NCBI GenBank assembly: GCA_020635205.1
Contig: JACKAE010000002.1
Location: forward strand, 558,001 to 622,000
DNA length: 64,000 bases
Source of the DNA: Ignavibacteria bacterium
Lineage (GTDB): Bacteria > Bacteroidota > Ignavibacteria > OLB7
Direction: 5' to 3'
Under the pieces are notes generated by a model, which was given only the letters and a program-made list of their open reading frames with translations, was not told where the DNA came from and searched no databases. Positions within the stretch are counted from its first letter, which is position 1, and each line of letters begins with the position of its first letter. Positions 10,601 to 18,565 of this stretch are shown piece by piece. The translations under genes were made by a program, and so were the position numbers.

Positions 10601-12377
10601 AATGATTGCTGCCGACCGACTTGACGAGGCACAAGCCTATGGAGAACGGGCGCAAAAACTTGCCGACGCGATTGGTGAGCAGGAGCAAATTGCCGAGACA
10701 AATCTGGTGATGGGGGAGCTTGCACTACGCAGAGAAAAAGTAAGCGAAGCAGAAACCTACTTGAAGAAATCTGTTGAGGTCTCCGAGAAAATTGGTTCCA
10801 CAAAATACCTTTGGCGACCACTCTACCACCTTGGGATCATATTTAGAGATCGTGGTGACAAGCCAAGAGCTATCGACTACCTGAAGCACTCTGTCGAGAC
10901 TATTGAATCTCTTCGAGACAAAGTTGCCGGTGGTGAGGCAGCGGAAAAACTGTTTGCATCCGACAGAACGAAGGTACAGGTCTACGAAGCCTTGATTGCA
11001 CTCTTGATTGAAGAGGGGGAAATCGAAACTGCACTCGGCTATTTGGAGCGGAGCAGTAGCGAAGATTTGCGGTCACGGTTCAAGAGCTTAAATCCTGAAC
11101 TTGCCGATCCATCGCAGAAGAAGCTATTGGATCAAGGGCGTGAGATGAAAGCGAGGATCGACAAGCTCGCGGAGCAGATAGCAGCAGAGCGGAGCAACAG
11201 TGAAGTGAGCGACGAGAAGATCGAGAAGTTGCAGGAGATTATTTCGATTGCCGAGAGTGACTACATCCGGTTTGTGACCGAGACGATTCGGGAGGAGCCG
11301 GAGCTTCGAAACTACTTCAGTGCGGGGGTGAACCCGATTGAGTTGCGGCAGCGGAAGCAGAAAATCCCGAATGATGTTGCCGTTGTCTCCTATTTGTTAG
11401 GGGAGAATCAACTCTTCGTCTTCGTGGCAACATCGGACACAGTGATTGCTCGCGTTATTGCCACGTCCCGTAGCGATATTGAGTGGACTGTTCGGAGTCT
11501 CTATCGAATGAGTGCTGTCCCCGAGAACGAAGAGGGAGTGGAGATAGAGGAGGCTGATGCACTCCCATACGCATCGGAGTTATACAACCTGTTGATTGCT
11601 CCTGTTGAAGATCAGCTTATGGGAAAAGATAAGCTGGCAATTATCCCAAGTGGCGACCTTCACTATCTACCGTTCGGTCTGCTGAGTAGTTCCCCTGACG
11701 AACCAGACTACTTGATGGAGAAATACTCCATCTTCTACGTCTCTGATCTCGGCATCTTTCTCGAAGAGAAACCTCGAGCCGACCAACCTCACGTGATGGC
11801 ATTCGGCAATGCCGACAACACTTTGCCAAGCGCAGAACAAGAGGTGAAAGATATTGCCTCCCTCTATCCTGACGCAAAAATCTATCTGCGTGCGGAGGCG
11901 ACAGAAGATAAGGCAAAGAACATGCCGAGCGAATACAACACACTTCACTTCGCAACGCACGGGAACTTAGATTACACCCACTTCGAGAACTCTTGGCTAA
12001 CCCTTGCAGAGAATGCCTCGGCTGGCGAAGATGGGCGGTTGACTCTCGAAGAAATCTGGGGAATCTCCAACCTTGCCAACTGTCGTTTAGTAACGCTCTC
12101 CGCATGCAACACAGCCGTCAGCGATGAAGTTGTTGAGGGGTGGCCGATTAACCCGGCAAACGCATTTCTCCAAGTTGGCGTTCCTCGAGTGGTAGCCACT
12201 CTCTGGCAAGTGGACGACGCGGCAACGGCAATCCTGATGAAGGAGTTCTACAAGAACCTAAAAGATCACGGCGCAGCCGACGCGCTCAAACTTGCACAGT
12301 CTACCCTCGCATCCAACCAAGAATATGCCTATCCCTACTACTGGGCTCCCTTTGTCTTGTTGGGGGATTGGAGGTGA
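7626..12377 (+). CDS. exported TPR-CHAT protein (caspase-like protease domain)
   Basis: A 1583-residue protein in three parts. Residues 1-28 form a signal peptide (hydrophobic core YILPIILICSLG, likely cut after SLAQ). A ~300-residue region of unknown fold follows. From about 330 to 1100 there are some eighteen tetratricopeptide repeats (repeated patterns such as ALEKYNQAL, YDAAYNYFEKAL, ALNQFNQVL), then a helical linker and from about 1238 to the end a CHAT domain, the caspase/separase-like peptidase fold. The predicted catalytic pair is His1445 in HFATHG and Cys1494 in SACNTA, both intact. Start: the ATG at 7626 begins directly at the signal peptide; 41 further in-frame codons upstream look unlike it. 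CHAT proteins are often proteases triggered through their TPRs; here export suggests a periplasmic or surface role. The target is not encoded next door. Confidence 0.92.
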   Translation: MEVFTRIAFRYILPIILICSLGETSLAQEYETIELNLPIRQILEQKGDETLLQISTEGVSGLSSNDMGTVWSIYREEDPNRAGKRIGRGELITVKDSAATFRMTPADYGDSMEVMVGDLVALSITLPESEFRSVIFELATFAITFTNADRVPTYSLGEVLTSDSPTYQQQKLQEMLVSIKGTAAEFKGYAVDDSTFTTPQTGGRFRGVGMLDAMERSTQSDLLAFLRFVRAFPANYMGRTWGLAETYATWILNNTPISEFDLREDLMDTASEQEVEHLLQTYAPDILNGGFLYDWTSTAEEWAFDGEIDEARRLNLLVKKGAEVIKDREAAAWAYFLDARIAEADLDYELAVTSYRQARKMFEEANAVQGASFALNNLGSVLINLSRFDEAMEAYNAAYKIKLERYKTEGSGEASESLAHTVSGRARVRNALGEYESALGEYEQSRQLYAESMTNTSVANTAWSLLRLADVLNSLGRYEDALNRLDTAIQIYRQLEDRNGEADALDAVAYQYSSMGKYREAVKKYEEAYEAHLEMGDKQDAGFSKSNVGQSYWSLGDYFSAEKAHRLAILLREEAGDFSGQAYSWHKLGEMFRESGDPNAALEAYDKAAKIYIKLGDREKQAEVLSSAGDVYYGQKAWRSALEKYNQALDVQKEIGARDAVATTLYSIGNVYYDDQKYGQAAKIYEESLSIRKEIGDRQNSIYNMTGLGLVAWNLRDYDAAYNYFEKALALAEELESRSDVGWCWSVIAKVDAMKGENDRAVENYTKALAIYREIEYKSGEIDALLGLGNIDVERGEFTKGLKKFSEAEQLARESNSRNQIGDALNATAGVYLLLGEYEKALEVDKKGLEISREVENAWGIGSAFIGVGNTYNAMGEYRAAIEYYNRADSIYKALNDTLARGTPINNIGTVWFFQGDYERALNQFNQVLKILRDAGQEDEFLALVVGNVGEVYYEQGRLKDAETWLKSGLELSDSLDARRIGTTMLTILTKTMIAADRLDEAQAYGERAQKLADAIGEQEQIAETNLVMGELALRREKVSEAETYLKKSVEVSEKIGSTKYLWRPLYHLGIIFRDRGDKPRAIDYLKHSVETIESLRDKVAGGEAAEKLFASDRTKVQVYEALIALLIEEGEIETALGYLERSSSEDLRSRFKSLNPELADPSQKKLLDQGREMKARIDKLAEQIAAERSNSEVSDEKIEKLQEIISIAESDYIRFVTETIREEPELRNYFSAGVNPIELRQRKQKIPNDVAVVSYLLGENQLFVFVATSDTVIARVIATSRSDIEWTVRSLYRMSAVPENEEGVEIEEADALPYASELYNLLIAPVEDQLMGKDKLAIIPSGDLHYLPFGLLSSSPDEPDYLMEKYSIFYVSDLGIFLEEKPRADQPHVMAFGNADNTLPSAEQEVKDIASLYPDAKIYLRAEATEDKAKNMPSEYNTLHFATHGNLDYTHFENSWLTLAENASAGEDGRLTLEEIWGISNLANCRLVTLSACNTAVSDEVVEGWPINPANAFLQVGVPRVVATLWQVDDAATAILMKEFYKNLKDHGAADALKLAQSTLASNQEYAYPYYWAPFVLLGDWR

Positions 12378-12414
12378 GAGTTCATAGAGTTGAGAGAGAA
12401 GAGTGTATAGAGTG
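12377..12414 (+). repeat. GAGTT-type phrase after the CHAT gene, left arm of a 38-base inverted repeat
   Basis: Purine-rich phrase starting on the last base of the stop codon of the TPR-CHAT gene. Its reverse complement recurs at 13781-13818 with 36 of 38 bases identical, so the small membrane protein gene and msrA are bracketed by inverted copies. Confidence 0.75.
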
Positions 12415-12419
12415 GTAGC

Positions 12420-12438
12420 CGCAGCACTTCAGGCTGCG
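12420..12438. repeat. short hairpin with ACTTCAG loop
   Basis: CGCAGC, loop acttcag, GCTGCG. One of several stand-alone hairpins in the window whose loop contains CTTCA. There is no T-run. Confidence 0.55.
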
Positions 12439-12570
12439 TCCAAATGTTGTAGAGAAAACCGACTGAACACTCCCCATCGTCAACGCAAGTTCAATCACAC
12501 AGGCATTCAGAAATCGTTCGCACATGCTCAACTTTAACTACACCATCGGATACTCATCGTTTTTATCGGG

Positions 12571-12915
12571 GTGATTATCAGCCGACTTATCACTGAGAGA
12601 GGCATGAACACTCTTTCCATTGAAGAGAAAGGAAGACTGGTTGAAGCCTTCTCTTCGTTCCGAATCTGGAATCTTCTCCCATTTGTGCTGGTGCTGATTG
12701 TCTTCTTCCTCAAAAGATCGGGTTCCTCTTGGTCTACTGAATCGATAGGAATCTTTATGGGAATTCTTTTTCTCATTGCTTTAGCATCTAAAGTTTTTGT
12801 AGCTCGTAAACTTCGGACGCTGGATCTTCCACAATCCTATCTCAAGAAGCACGCCATCGGTCAAACTGTTTCGCTGATCTCACTTATTGCATTCTTCCTT
12901 TTGATACTGGTATAG
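12571..12915 (+). CDS. small membrane protein, unknown function, uncertain start
   Basis: About 114 residues with hydrophobic segments LLPFVLVLIVFFL, IGIFMGILFLIALA and VSLISLIAFFLLILV, so an integral inner-membrane protein with three or four helices. No family is recognised. A GTG at 12571 allows the longest reading in this frame, but the hydrophobic reading continues upstream (ILIVFIGV) without a start codon until a stop at 12535. A different frame opens with an ATG at 12524 and ends at 12574, overlapping the GTG. Either a one-base change has split an original gene starting at 12524, or translation begins at 12571 or at the ATG at 12604. msrA follows 89 bases later on the same strand. Confidence 0.55.
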   Translation: MIISRLITERGMNTLSIEEKGRLVEAFSSFRIWNLLPFVLVLIVFFLKRSGSSWSTESIGIFMGILFLIALASKVFVARKLRTLDLPQSYLKKHAIGQTVSLISLIAFFLLILV

Positions 12916-13004
12916 TCGAATCAAGTCATGTGGAATACTCTCTCGTTTCAATGGAATAGAGGCGCAGTAGATTCAACCTTACAACATAACTGAGAACAAT
13001 TTCC

Positions 13005-13709
13005 ATGAATGTTATGAACAAAACATATCTCTCACTCACCACAACGCTTCTGGCTCTCTTCCTTTTCATTGGGTGTAGCAAGCAGGGGAATAGTCAGGAT
13101 CAAGAGAGTGGAGAAAAGAGCGGGAAGGTGGGTCAGGTCGGCACAACCGATCCAGTTGATCTTACGGGATTGAGCAAAGCCTACTTTGCCAGTGGCTGTT
13201 TTTGGTGTGTGGAAGCTGTGTTCGAGAGTGTGCGGGGGGTGAAGGAGGCTGTTTCCGGTTATTCTGGTGGCGATGAAGAGAATCCGACATATAAGCAGGT
13301 TGGAAGTGGTGCAACTGGACATGCTGAAGCTGTCGAGGTCTACTATGATTCCACTGTGGTGAGCTATGCGACATTAGTGAAGGTCTACTACGGCTCGCAT
13401 GATCCCACAACCGTCAACGGACAGAGTCCAGACTTCGGAACGCAGTATCGTTCGATTATTTTCTACCAAAACGATGAAGAGAAGAAAATTGCCGAGAGCT
13501 TCCGTGATTCATTGGCGGCTTCGGGTGCATACGAGAAGCCGATAGCTACGGAGATTGTCCCCTTCAAAAAATTCTGGGTTGCTGAGGACTATCACCAGAA
13601 CTACGAGAGGCTTCACCCCGATCAATCTTATGTCAAGAACGTCTCCATCCCACGGCTTAGAAGATTTCAAGAGAAGTTCCCAGAATTGTTGAAAGAGGGG
13701 ATCAAGTAG
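13005..13709 (+). CDS. msrA: peptide-methionine (S)-S-oxide reductase MsrA, lipoprotein form
   Basis: Repairs oxidised methionine (S-sulfoxide) in proteins. The 234-residue protein has a lipoprotein signal (hydrophobic LTTTLLALFLFIGC, lipid-bearing Cys at about 24), a ~30-residue charged linker, then the MsrA domain with the catalytic motif FASGCFWCVEAVFE (nucleophile Cys near 65), GYSGGDEENPTYKQV, GHAEAVEVYYD and PEDYHQNY-like VAEDYHQNY. The lipoprotein signal places it in the periplasm or on the outer membrane, where it would repair envelope proteins rather than cytosolic ones. It is of normal length with no MsrB fusion. Translation could start at 13005 or at the second ATG at 13014. The segment is flanked by inverted 38-base repeats. 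Confidence 0.95.
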   Translation: MNVMNKTYLSLTTTLLALFLFIGCSKQGNSQDQESGEKSGKVGQVGTTDPVDLTGLSKAYFASGCFWCVEAVFESVRGVKEAVSGYSGGDEENPTYKQVGSGATGHAEAVEVYYDSTVVSYATLVKVYYGSHDPTTVNGQSPDFGTQYRSIIFYQNDEEKKIAESFRDSLAASGAYEKPIATEIVPFKKFWVAEDYHQNYERLHPDQSYVKNVSIPRLRRFQEKFPELLKEGIK

Positions 13710-13780
13710 TCTATCAATTGAGGCTTGTTCTATTCGGGATCAGAGGAGGAGAAGCACGTAAAGTCGCAAAGAAGATCCAT

Positions 13781-13818
13781 CACTCTATAAACTCTTCTCT
13801 CTCAACTCTACGAACTCT
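13781..13818 (-). repeat. GAGTT-type phrase, right arm of 38-base inverted repeat
   Basis: Reverse complement of 12377-12414 with two mismatches. On the minus strand it reads as the purine-rich form and begins nine bases after the stop codon of the permease gene at 13827. Confidence 0.75.
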
Positions 13819-13826
13819 ACTAATCT

Positions 13827-15083
13827 TTATAGCAGATCGAGAAAGATGAATGCTAAAATCCCTCCGACAACTCCCATCGCTAAACCCCAGAGGAGAAGTT
13901 TGTGGAAGAGTTCTTTCCGTTCCTCCTTGTCCTGAATTGCAGCTAAGCAGAGCGCACCGAGCGAGGAGAGTGGAGAGACATCCACGAGGTGCGAGCCGAT
14001 GTCGACTGCAATGGCCATTGAGACAATGTCGGTGATGCCAAAGCCTTGGGCTAAAGAGGGGAGGAGTGGAATGTAGAGAGGAATAACGACACCAGATGAG
14101 CTACTAAAGACGGAGAGAATTCCAGTTGTGAATGCCAACATGCCGTTGACCGATTCAGGCGTACCGAACTCCGTCATCATCGACGTTGCCTTGTCGATCC
14201 CTCCCGTTACCTCCATTACGCGGATCAGAATGTAGATGCCGCCGATCAAGAGAATCACATTCCATGGGACACTCTTTATTCCCTCCTCGAGGTCACCTAT
14301 CCGAAAGAGAGCTAACAGCAGTCCAACGATAATCGTGCTTGCCCCGATGCCAACCTGAAAGACGAGAACCATCAGGAGCAGGATTAGGATTGCGACGAGC
14401 ATCAGGTAGTCATTTTTCGTTCCTCTTCTCGTTGGTTGTGAGTCAAACCAAGTAGTTTTGCTTGCTACTTCTCTCGTTCTCTTCCGACCAAATAGAACCC
14501 ATGCAAAGAGCGCCGTTACCGTTTGAAGTCCGGCTGCCCCGAGAAAGACTTGAAGTGGAACGCCCGGATCGGTGATTCCAATACTCTTCAGAAGCTCAGT
14601 ATTAATAACGCCGGTTGGAGCAATTGGAGAGAACGCCGCAGCATTTGCCCCGGTGCAGATCATAATAGCCATCAACATCGGGCTGATACCGGCACGGGAA
14701 GCGACTGCCATTCCGATAGGTGCAATAATCGCTGTGGCTGCGATGTTTCCAGGCCCAATTGCCGAAAGAATAAAAGTGAGAAGGAAGAAAATGATTGGGA
14801 GAAATGCGGGCTTACTCCTGACAGCCCCGACTGCTCCGTTCGCCATCCAGTCGAGCGTCCCATTTGCCCGAATCATGCCGAAGGTCAACGTGACTCCTAT
14901 CAACATCAAGAGTAAGTCAGAGGGGAGGAACGAGGGAATCTCTGCAACGTCAAGACCTGGACTGAAGAGGGCAATTCCGAAGGCAAATGCTAAGGAGACG
15001 ATGCCGACATTAATATCGCTCCGCCAGACTCCTATCAGAATTGCCACCACTAACGCAAGGATTGAGAGGAGTGCAATGTCCAT
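13827..15083 (-). CDS. SLC13/MatC-like carboxylate permease
   Basis: Integral membrane protein of 418 residues with about eleven hydrophobic helices. It has the layout of the ion-transporter superfamily members near citrate, malonate (MatC) or C4-dicarboxylate carriers: N-terminal LLSILALVVAILIGVW, the internal signature GPGNIAATAIIAPIG, the helix-loop GANAAAFSPIAPTGVIN around residues 145-160, and the second-half counterpart SSSSGVVIPLYIPLLPSLA. The two halves with matching loops fit the inverted-repeat elevator fold. The substrate is probably a di- or tricarboxylate, by family only. It lies downstream of aspS on the same strand, 133 bases away, with a long inverted repeat between them. Confidence 0.85.
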   Translation of the reverse strand: MDIALLSILALVVAILIGVWRSDINVGIVSLAFAFGIALFSPGLDVAEIPSFLPSDLLLMLIGVTLTFGMIRANGTLDWMANGAVGAVRSKPAFLPIIFFLLTFILSAIGPGNIAATAIIAPIGMAVASRAGISPMLMAIMICTGANAAAFSPIAPTGVINTELLKSIGITDPGVPLQVFLGAAGLQTVTALFAWVLFGRKRTREVASKTTWFDSQPTRRGTKNDYLMLVAILILLLMVLVFQVGIGASTIIVGLLLALFRIGDLEEGIKSVPWNVILLIGGIYILIRVMEVTGGIDKATSMMTEFGTPESVNGMLAFTTGILSVFSSSSGVVIPLYIPLLPSLAQGFGITDIVSMAIAVDIGSHLVDVSPLSSLGALCLAAIQDKEERKELFHKLLLWGLAMGVVGGILAFIFLDLL

Positions 15084-15140
15084 GGTTTCAGTGTAGCCAA
15101 AGGTTTGTGGAAAATGAGGGGAGCAAGCTCTTAGTAACCC

Positions 15141-15196
15141 CTTCGTGCTCTTGGTGGCCTTGTGAGGAAAACACCAAGTTCACCAAGAGCACGAAG
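15141..15196. repeat. 16-bp perfect inverted repeat between aspS and the permease gene
   Basis: CTTCGTGCTCTTGGTG at 15141-15156 pairs with CACCAAGAGCACGAAG at 15181-15196, around a 24-base loop that itself contains ACACCAAG. It lies 20 bases after the aspS stop codon (read on the minus strand), so it could act as a transcript 3' stem, though no T-run follows. A related phrase (ACCAAG-x-TTCACCAAG, inverted) occurs near 44285-44315. Confidence 0.7.
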
Positions 15197-15216
15197 AAAA
15201 CAGAAAGCTGATGGGG

Positions 15217-16992
15217 CTACTCCTTCACTCTCTCAAGAATTCCAATTCCAAGCTCGGTTAACTGTCGCGCGTCAACGTGAGATGGAGCGTTGTCCATCAA
15301 CGAGGATGCGCGGGTTGTTTTCGGGAAGGCGATCACGTCGCGGATGTTGTCGGTTCCCCCTAAGATCATCACGAGACGGTCGAGTCCGAAGGCGATGCCG
15401 CCGTGTGGTGGTGCGCCATACTGAAGGGCGTCGAGGAGGAAGCCGAACTTCTCCCGCGCTTCTTCCTTTGTCAATCCAATCAAGTCGAAAATCCTTCCCT
15501 GAATTCCTTGGTCGTGAATCCTGATGCTTCCACCAGCACACTCGTAGCCGTTGATTACTAAGTCATATGCGTTTGCCCGCACCTTCATCGGCTCTGAGTC
15601 GAGCATCGTTTCATCTTCAGCACGATAGGATGTAAAGGGATGGTGGGCAGGAACAGGCTTTCCAGTCTCGGCGTCGATCTCCTCGAACATTGGGAAATCG
15701 ACCACAAAGAGCATATCGTCACTTTCAGGGATCAGATCTTCGCGTCGGGCAATCTCAAGGCGAAGCGCGCCGAGTGATTTCTGGCAGGTATATGGCTCGT
15801 CGGCGACAATCAGCAGCATATCCCCTTCTTCGGCTTCAAAGCGTTGGAGCAGACCGTTTACTTCGTTATCGTTCAGGAACTTTGCGCTTCCTCCTTCGAG
15901 TCCTTCGGCTGTTACCTTCAGCCATACCAGACCTTTTGCCCCATAACGTTTTACGTGCTCGGTCAGTTCGTCAATAAGTTTGCGGGAATATCCGGCTCCC
16001 CCCTTAAAGTTTAGCCCGGAGATCAAGCCGCCGGAGCCAAGTGTGCCACTAAAAACACCAAACTCTGTCTCACCAAAGAGATCCCCCACATCTTGAAGTT
16101 CAAGTCCAAAGCGAGTGTCCGGCTTATCCGAACCGAAGCGACCCATCGCCTCACGGTACGGCATGCGGGGGAGAGGAAGTTTGATGTCGACACCTTTTAC
16201 CTCTTTCCAAAGTCGGGCAACAAGTCCTTCTGTCATTTGCAAAACATCTTCCTGTTCTACGAACGACATCTCCAAGTCAATCTGAGTAAACTCAGGCTGT
16301 CGGTCGGCTCGGAGATCTTCGTCCCGCATACACTTGGCAATCTGGACATAGCGGTCGTAGCCGGCAATCATCAAAATCTGTTTGTATATCTGCGGCGATT
16401 GTGGCAGTGCGTAGAACTGGCCGGGGTGAACACGGCTCGGCACAATGTAGTCACGTGCGCCCTCTGGTGTAGAACGAATCAGCAAAGGTGTCTCAACTTC
16501 TAAGAATCCATTCTCGTTGTAGTAGTTGTGGACAACTTGGTAGACCTGATTGCGAAGGCGGAGGAGTTCCTGCAACTCTGGGTTGCGGAGTTCGAGGTAG
16601 CGGTATTTTAACCGAAGCTCTTCGCTCGACTTCGAGCGATCACCGATTTCAAACGGAGGAACTTCCGAACGATTTAAAATTCTTAGATCACTCGCATATA
16701 TCTCAATCTGTCCGGTCGGCATCTCATCATTTGGCCTCTCACGTCTGCGAACTTCACCAGTAACAGAGACAACAAACTCATCGCGAAGCTCTGAAGCTAA
16801 GTCCATCAGTTCTGGAGCTACTTGAGGGGAGAAGACCACCTGTGCGATTCCCGTGTAATCTCGCACGTCGATAAAGATCAATCCGCCAAGGTCGCGGCGA
16901 CCGTTAACCCATCCATTTAGCGTGACTTGTTGGCTAATTCCTTCTTCCCGGAGTGTTCCGGCGTAGTGCGTGCGTTTGTTGTACGATGGCAT
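15217..16992 (-). CDS. aspS: aspartyl-tRNA synthetase, bacterial type
   Basis: Charges tRNA(Asp), and possibly tRNA(Asn), in the cytoplasm. The 591-residue length and domain order match the bacterial form: N-terminal OB-fold anticodon-binding domain (GWVNGRRDLGGLIFIDVRD), class II catalytic core with motif 2 in CMRDEDLRADRQPEFTQIDLEMSF, a central GAD insertion (about residues 290-430), and motif 3 in GIAFGLDRLVMILGG near the C-terminus. The start MPSYNKRTHYAG matches the usual N-terminus of the family. Whether the enzyme is discriminating cannot be told here. About 270 bases upstream hold its promoter and a purine-rich stretch at 17057-17105. Confidence 0.98.
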   Translation of the reverse strand: MPSYNKRTHYAGTLREEGISQQVTLNGWVNGRRDLGGLIFIDVRDYTGIAQVVFSPQVAPELMDLASELRDEFVVSVTGEVRRRERPNDEMPTGQIEIYASDLRILNRSEVPPFEIGDRSKSSEELRLKYRYLELRNPELQELLRLRNQVYQVVHNYYNENGFLEVETPLLIRSTPEGARDYIVPSRVHPGQFYALPQSPQIYKQILMIAGYDRYVQIAKCMRDEDLRADRQPEFTQIDLEMSFVEQEDVLQMTEGLVARLWKEVKGVDIKLPLPRMPYREAMGRFGSDKPDTRFGLELQDVGDLFGETEFGVFSGTLGSGGLISGLNFKGGAGYSRKLIDELTEHVKRYGAKGLVWLKVTAEGLEGGSAKFLNDNEVNGLLQRFEAEEGDMLLIVADEPYTCQKSLGALRLEIARREDLIPESDDMLFVVDFPMFEEIDAETGKPVPAHHPFTSYRAEDETMLDSEPMKVRANAYDLVINGYECAGGSIRIHDQGIQGRIFDLIGLTKEEAREKFGFLLDALQYGAPPHGGIAFGLDRLVMILGGTDNIRDVIAFPKTTRASSLMDNAPSHVDARQLTELGIGILERVKE

Positions 16993-17265
16993 AGTGATAG
17001 TTGATCTCGAATGCGATTACGGTAATTGCCTCTTCTTTTTCAGACAACAAAGGTACGGAAGGGGGGAGAGGCGAGCAACGGAGGAGAGGGGGCTGTCGAG
17101 TGTCGAATTGATAAGGGGCACAGAGGATAGATAGTAGAAAGCAGGGTGAAGGATAGGATGATCTACCCATTTTTTGCATTGCGGTAACATCCGAATTGTT
17201 GCATTGTATGTTCTGGCCGGGGAGCGTTTATCCCTTCAGACTGCGCACAATCACCGGAGGTCGCC

Positions 17266-18282
17266 ATGTCACGAGTCATCAAGTTGTTCTGGCTGTTTCT
17301 GCTCCCACTCCTTCTCGCCATCATCTCCGTTCATACTCAGGCGAAGGAGAGGACGGCAAGTCTCGTTATCGACCTCCGGGCGCAGTTACCCGGCACGTCG
17401 GTTGAGCGTCCTCTCTACCTATCGGGGAGGACAAAAATTTCACTCCTCCTCGCAAACATCAGTTCAGCCGAAATCTATCACGTCTCAATCTCTCTCGACA
17501 ATGCAGAGTTGCCAGCAATCAGTGTTGAACCGGATCACAGCCTTGGAGGTATGTTTGGGGAGTTGCGTGTAGGGGAGAAAGGGAACTCTCTTCAATCTGC
17601 CAGTTCTGGATCCGCGATTCAGAGCGAATCACCTGAACCATCTGGGGGCATCGGATACCAGACTCCACCACTGCCACATGCTTTGCCAGATGAGGAGCAG
17701 TATCAAATCGCAGACATTGTGGAAATGGAGCCGGGGCAACGGTTAACGGTGCAGGTTGTTGGTACGTTGAAGGGAGAACGTGGTGAGAGGAAGACGTGGA
17801 CGACAGTTTTTGACGGGGGAACGAGGGGAGCGTGGCAGATTAGCCTCGGGTTTGGTAGCCCTATTCTCCTGAACAGACATCGGCAGTTTGCCACAGTGAG
17901 GGATAGTGGAAGTGAGAGATACAAGATTTCCGAACGTCGCAGCGAAGATATGTTCGAACTGATTCCAGCCGTCTTCTTTCACTGGACTCCTACCGAGAGC
18001 AAGTTGCGCGATTGGTCTTGGAGTATGGTTGGTGGGCTGGGATTAGATTTCAACGAGGCAGTAATCTTTGTTGGTGCAGCCGTGACGTTCAATCAGAACA
18101 TCACACTCTCTCTCGGAGGTGTTGCCCACCAAGTAAGGCGGTTGAACCCAAAGTATGAAGCCGACCAGTACATACCGATTGAACTCGACGACGAACAGCT
18201 TCACTCCGAGTACTACCGGATTAACCCCTTCGTGGGAGTAACGTTCCGACTTGCCTCAAATATCTTTGGAAGTGGTGGGTAG
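17266..18282 (+). CDS. exported protein of unknown function, possible outer-membrane barrel
   Basis: 338 residues with a signal peptide (basic MSRVIK, core LFWLFLLPLLLAIISV, likely cut near VHTQA). No family is recognised. Residues 30-200 are beta-rich with a Pro/Ser/Gly-rich low-complexity part around 115-130. From about 210 the sequence alternates polar and hydrophobic residues (WSWSMVGGLGLDFNE, IFVGAAVTFNQNITLSL, RINPFVGVTFRLASN) as in outer-membrane strands, but the C-terminus lacks a terminal aromatic. A strong ribosome site (GGAGG six bases before the ATG) fixes the start. It is divergent from aspS. It may be an outer-membrane or periplasmic protein; no function is assigned. Confidence 0.7.
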   Translation: MSRVIKLFWLFLLPLLLAIISVHTQAKERTASLVIDLRAQLPGTSVERPLYLSGRTKISLLLANISSAEIYHVSISLDNAELPAISVEPDHSLGGMFGELRVGEKGNSLQSASSGSAIQSESPEPSGGIGYQTPPLPHALPDEEQYQIADIVEMEPGQRLTVQVVGTLKGERGERKTWTTVFDGGTRGAWQISLGFGSPILLNRHRQFATVRDSGSERYKISERRSEDMFELIPAVFFHWTPTESKLRDWSWSMVGGLGLDFNEAVIFVGAAVTFNQNITLSLGGVAHQVRRLNPKYEADQYIPIELDDEQLHSEYYRINPFVGVTFRLASNIFGSGG

Positions 18283-18565
18283 CGTCAAGGTTGTTCGTTA
18301 TTGAACGAAGACAAAATCCTGATTATAGAGCCATCAGATCAGGTGTAATAGGAACTTTCATTAGTCCTCGACTTTGAGTCGGGGGAATTGAAGTGAAAAC
18401 CGTTCAAGAAACGGCTTGAAGCCGTTTCCTCTTCAGTTGAGATTCCAGAACACCCCGATGAATCGGGGTGTTAATCTGAGCCAGTCTATCTCGATAATAT
18501 AGGACTTACGCAAAATCCTGATTAGCACACGTCTCGATTTTAGACCTCTTTGCATAAATCGTACG
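18283..18565. repeat. gap with three hairpins between 14-base direct repeats
   Basis: The phrase CAAAATCCTGATTA occurs at 18312-18325 and again at 18511-18524. Between the copies are three hairpins: 18366-18384 (CCTCGACT/AGTCGGGG), 18408-18428 (GAAACGGC/GCCGTTTC with TTGAA loop) and 18449-18472 (AACACCCCGAT/ATCGGGGTGTT). Just before the right copy is AGGACTTACG, which resembles sequences seen at insertion-sequence ends. No open frame codes for a transposase. A small non-autonomous mobile element or its remnant is possible. Confidence 0.5.

Noticed and set aside
7626..12377. CHAT-gasdermin or type III-E CRISPR (craspase) defence system
   Set aside because: No gasdermin-like or Cas gene is near, and the protein carries a signal peptide.
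14572..15096. 174-codon plus-strand frame inside the permease gene
   Set aside because: Its composition mirrors the antisense of a membrane protein; no family or signal.
18500..18530. Complete insertion sequence at the AGGACTTACG motif
   Set aside because: No transposase frame and no matching inverted end was found; at most a remnant, listed as a weak finding.
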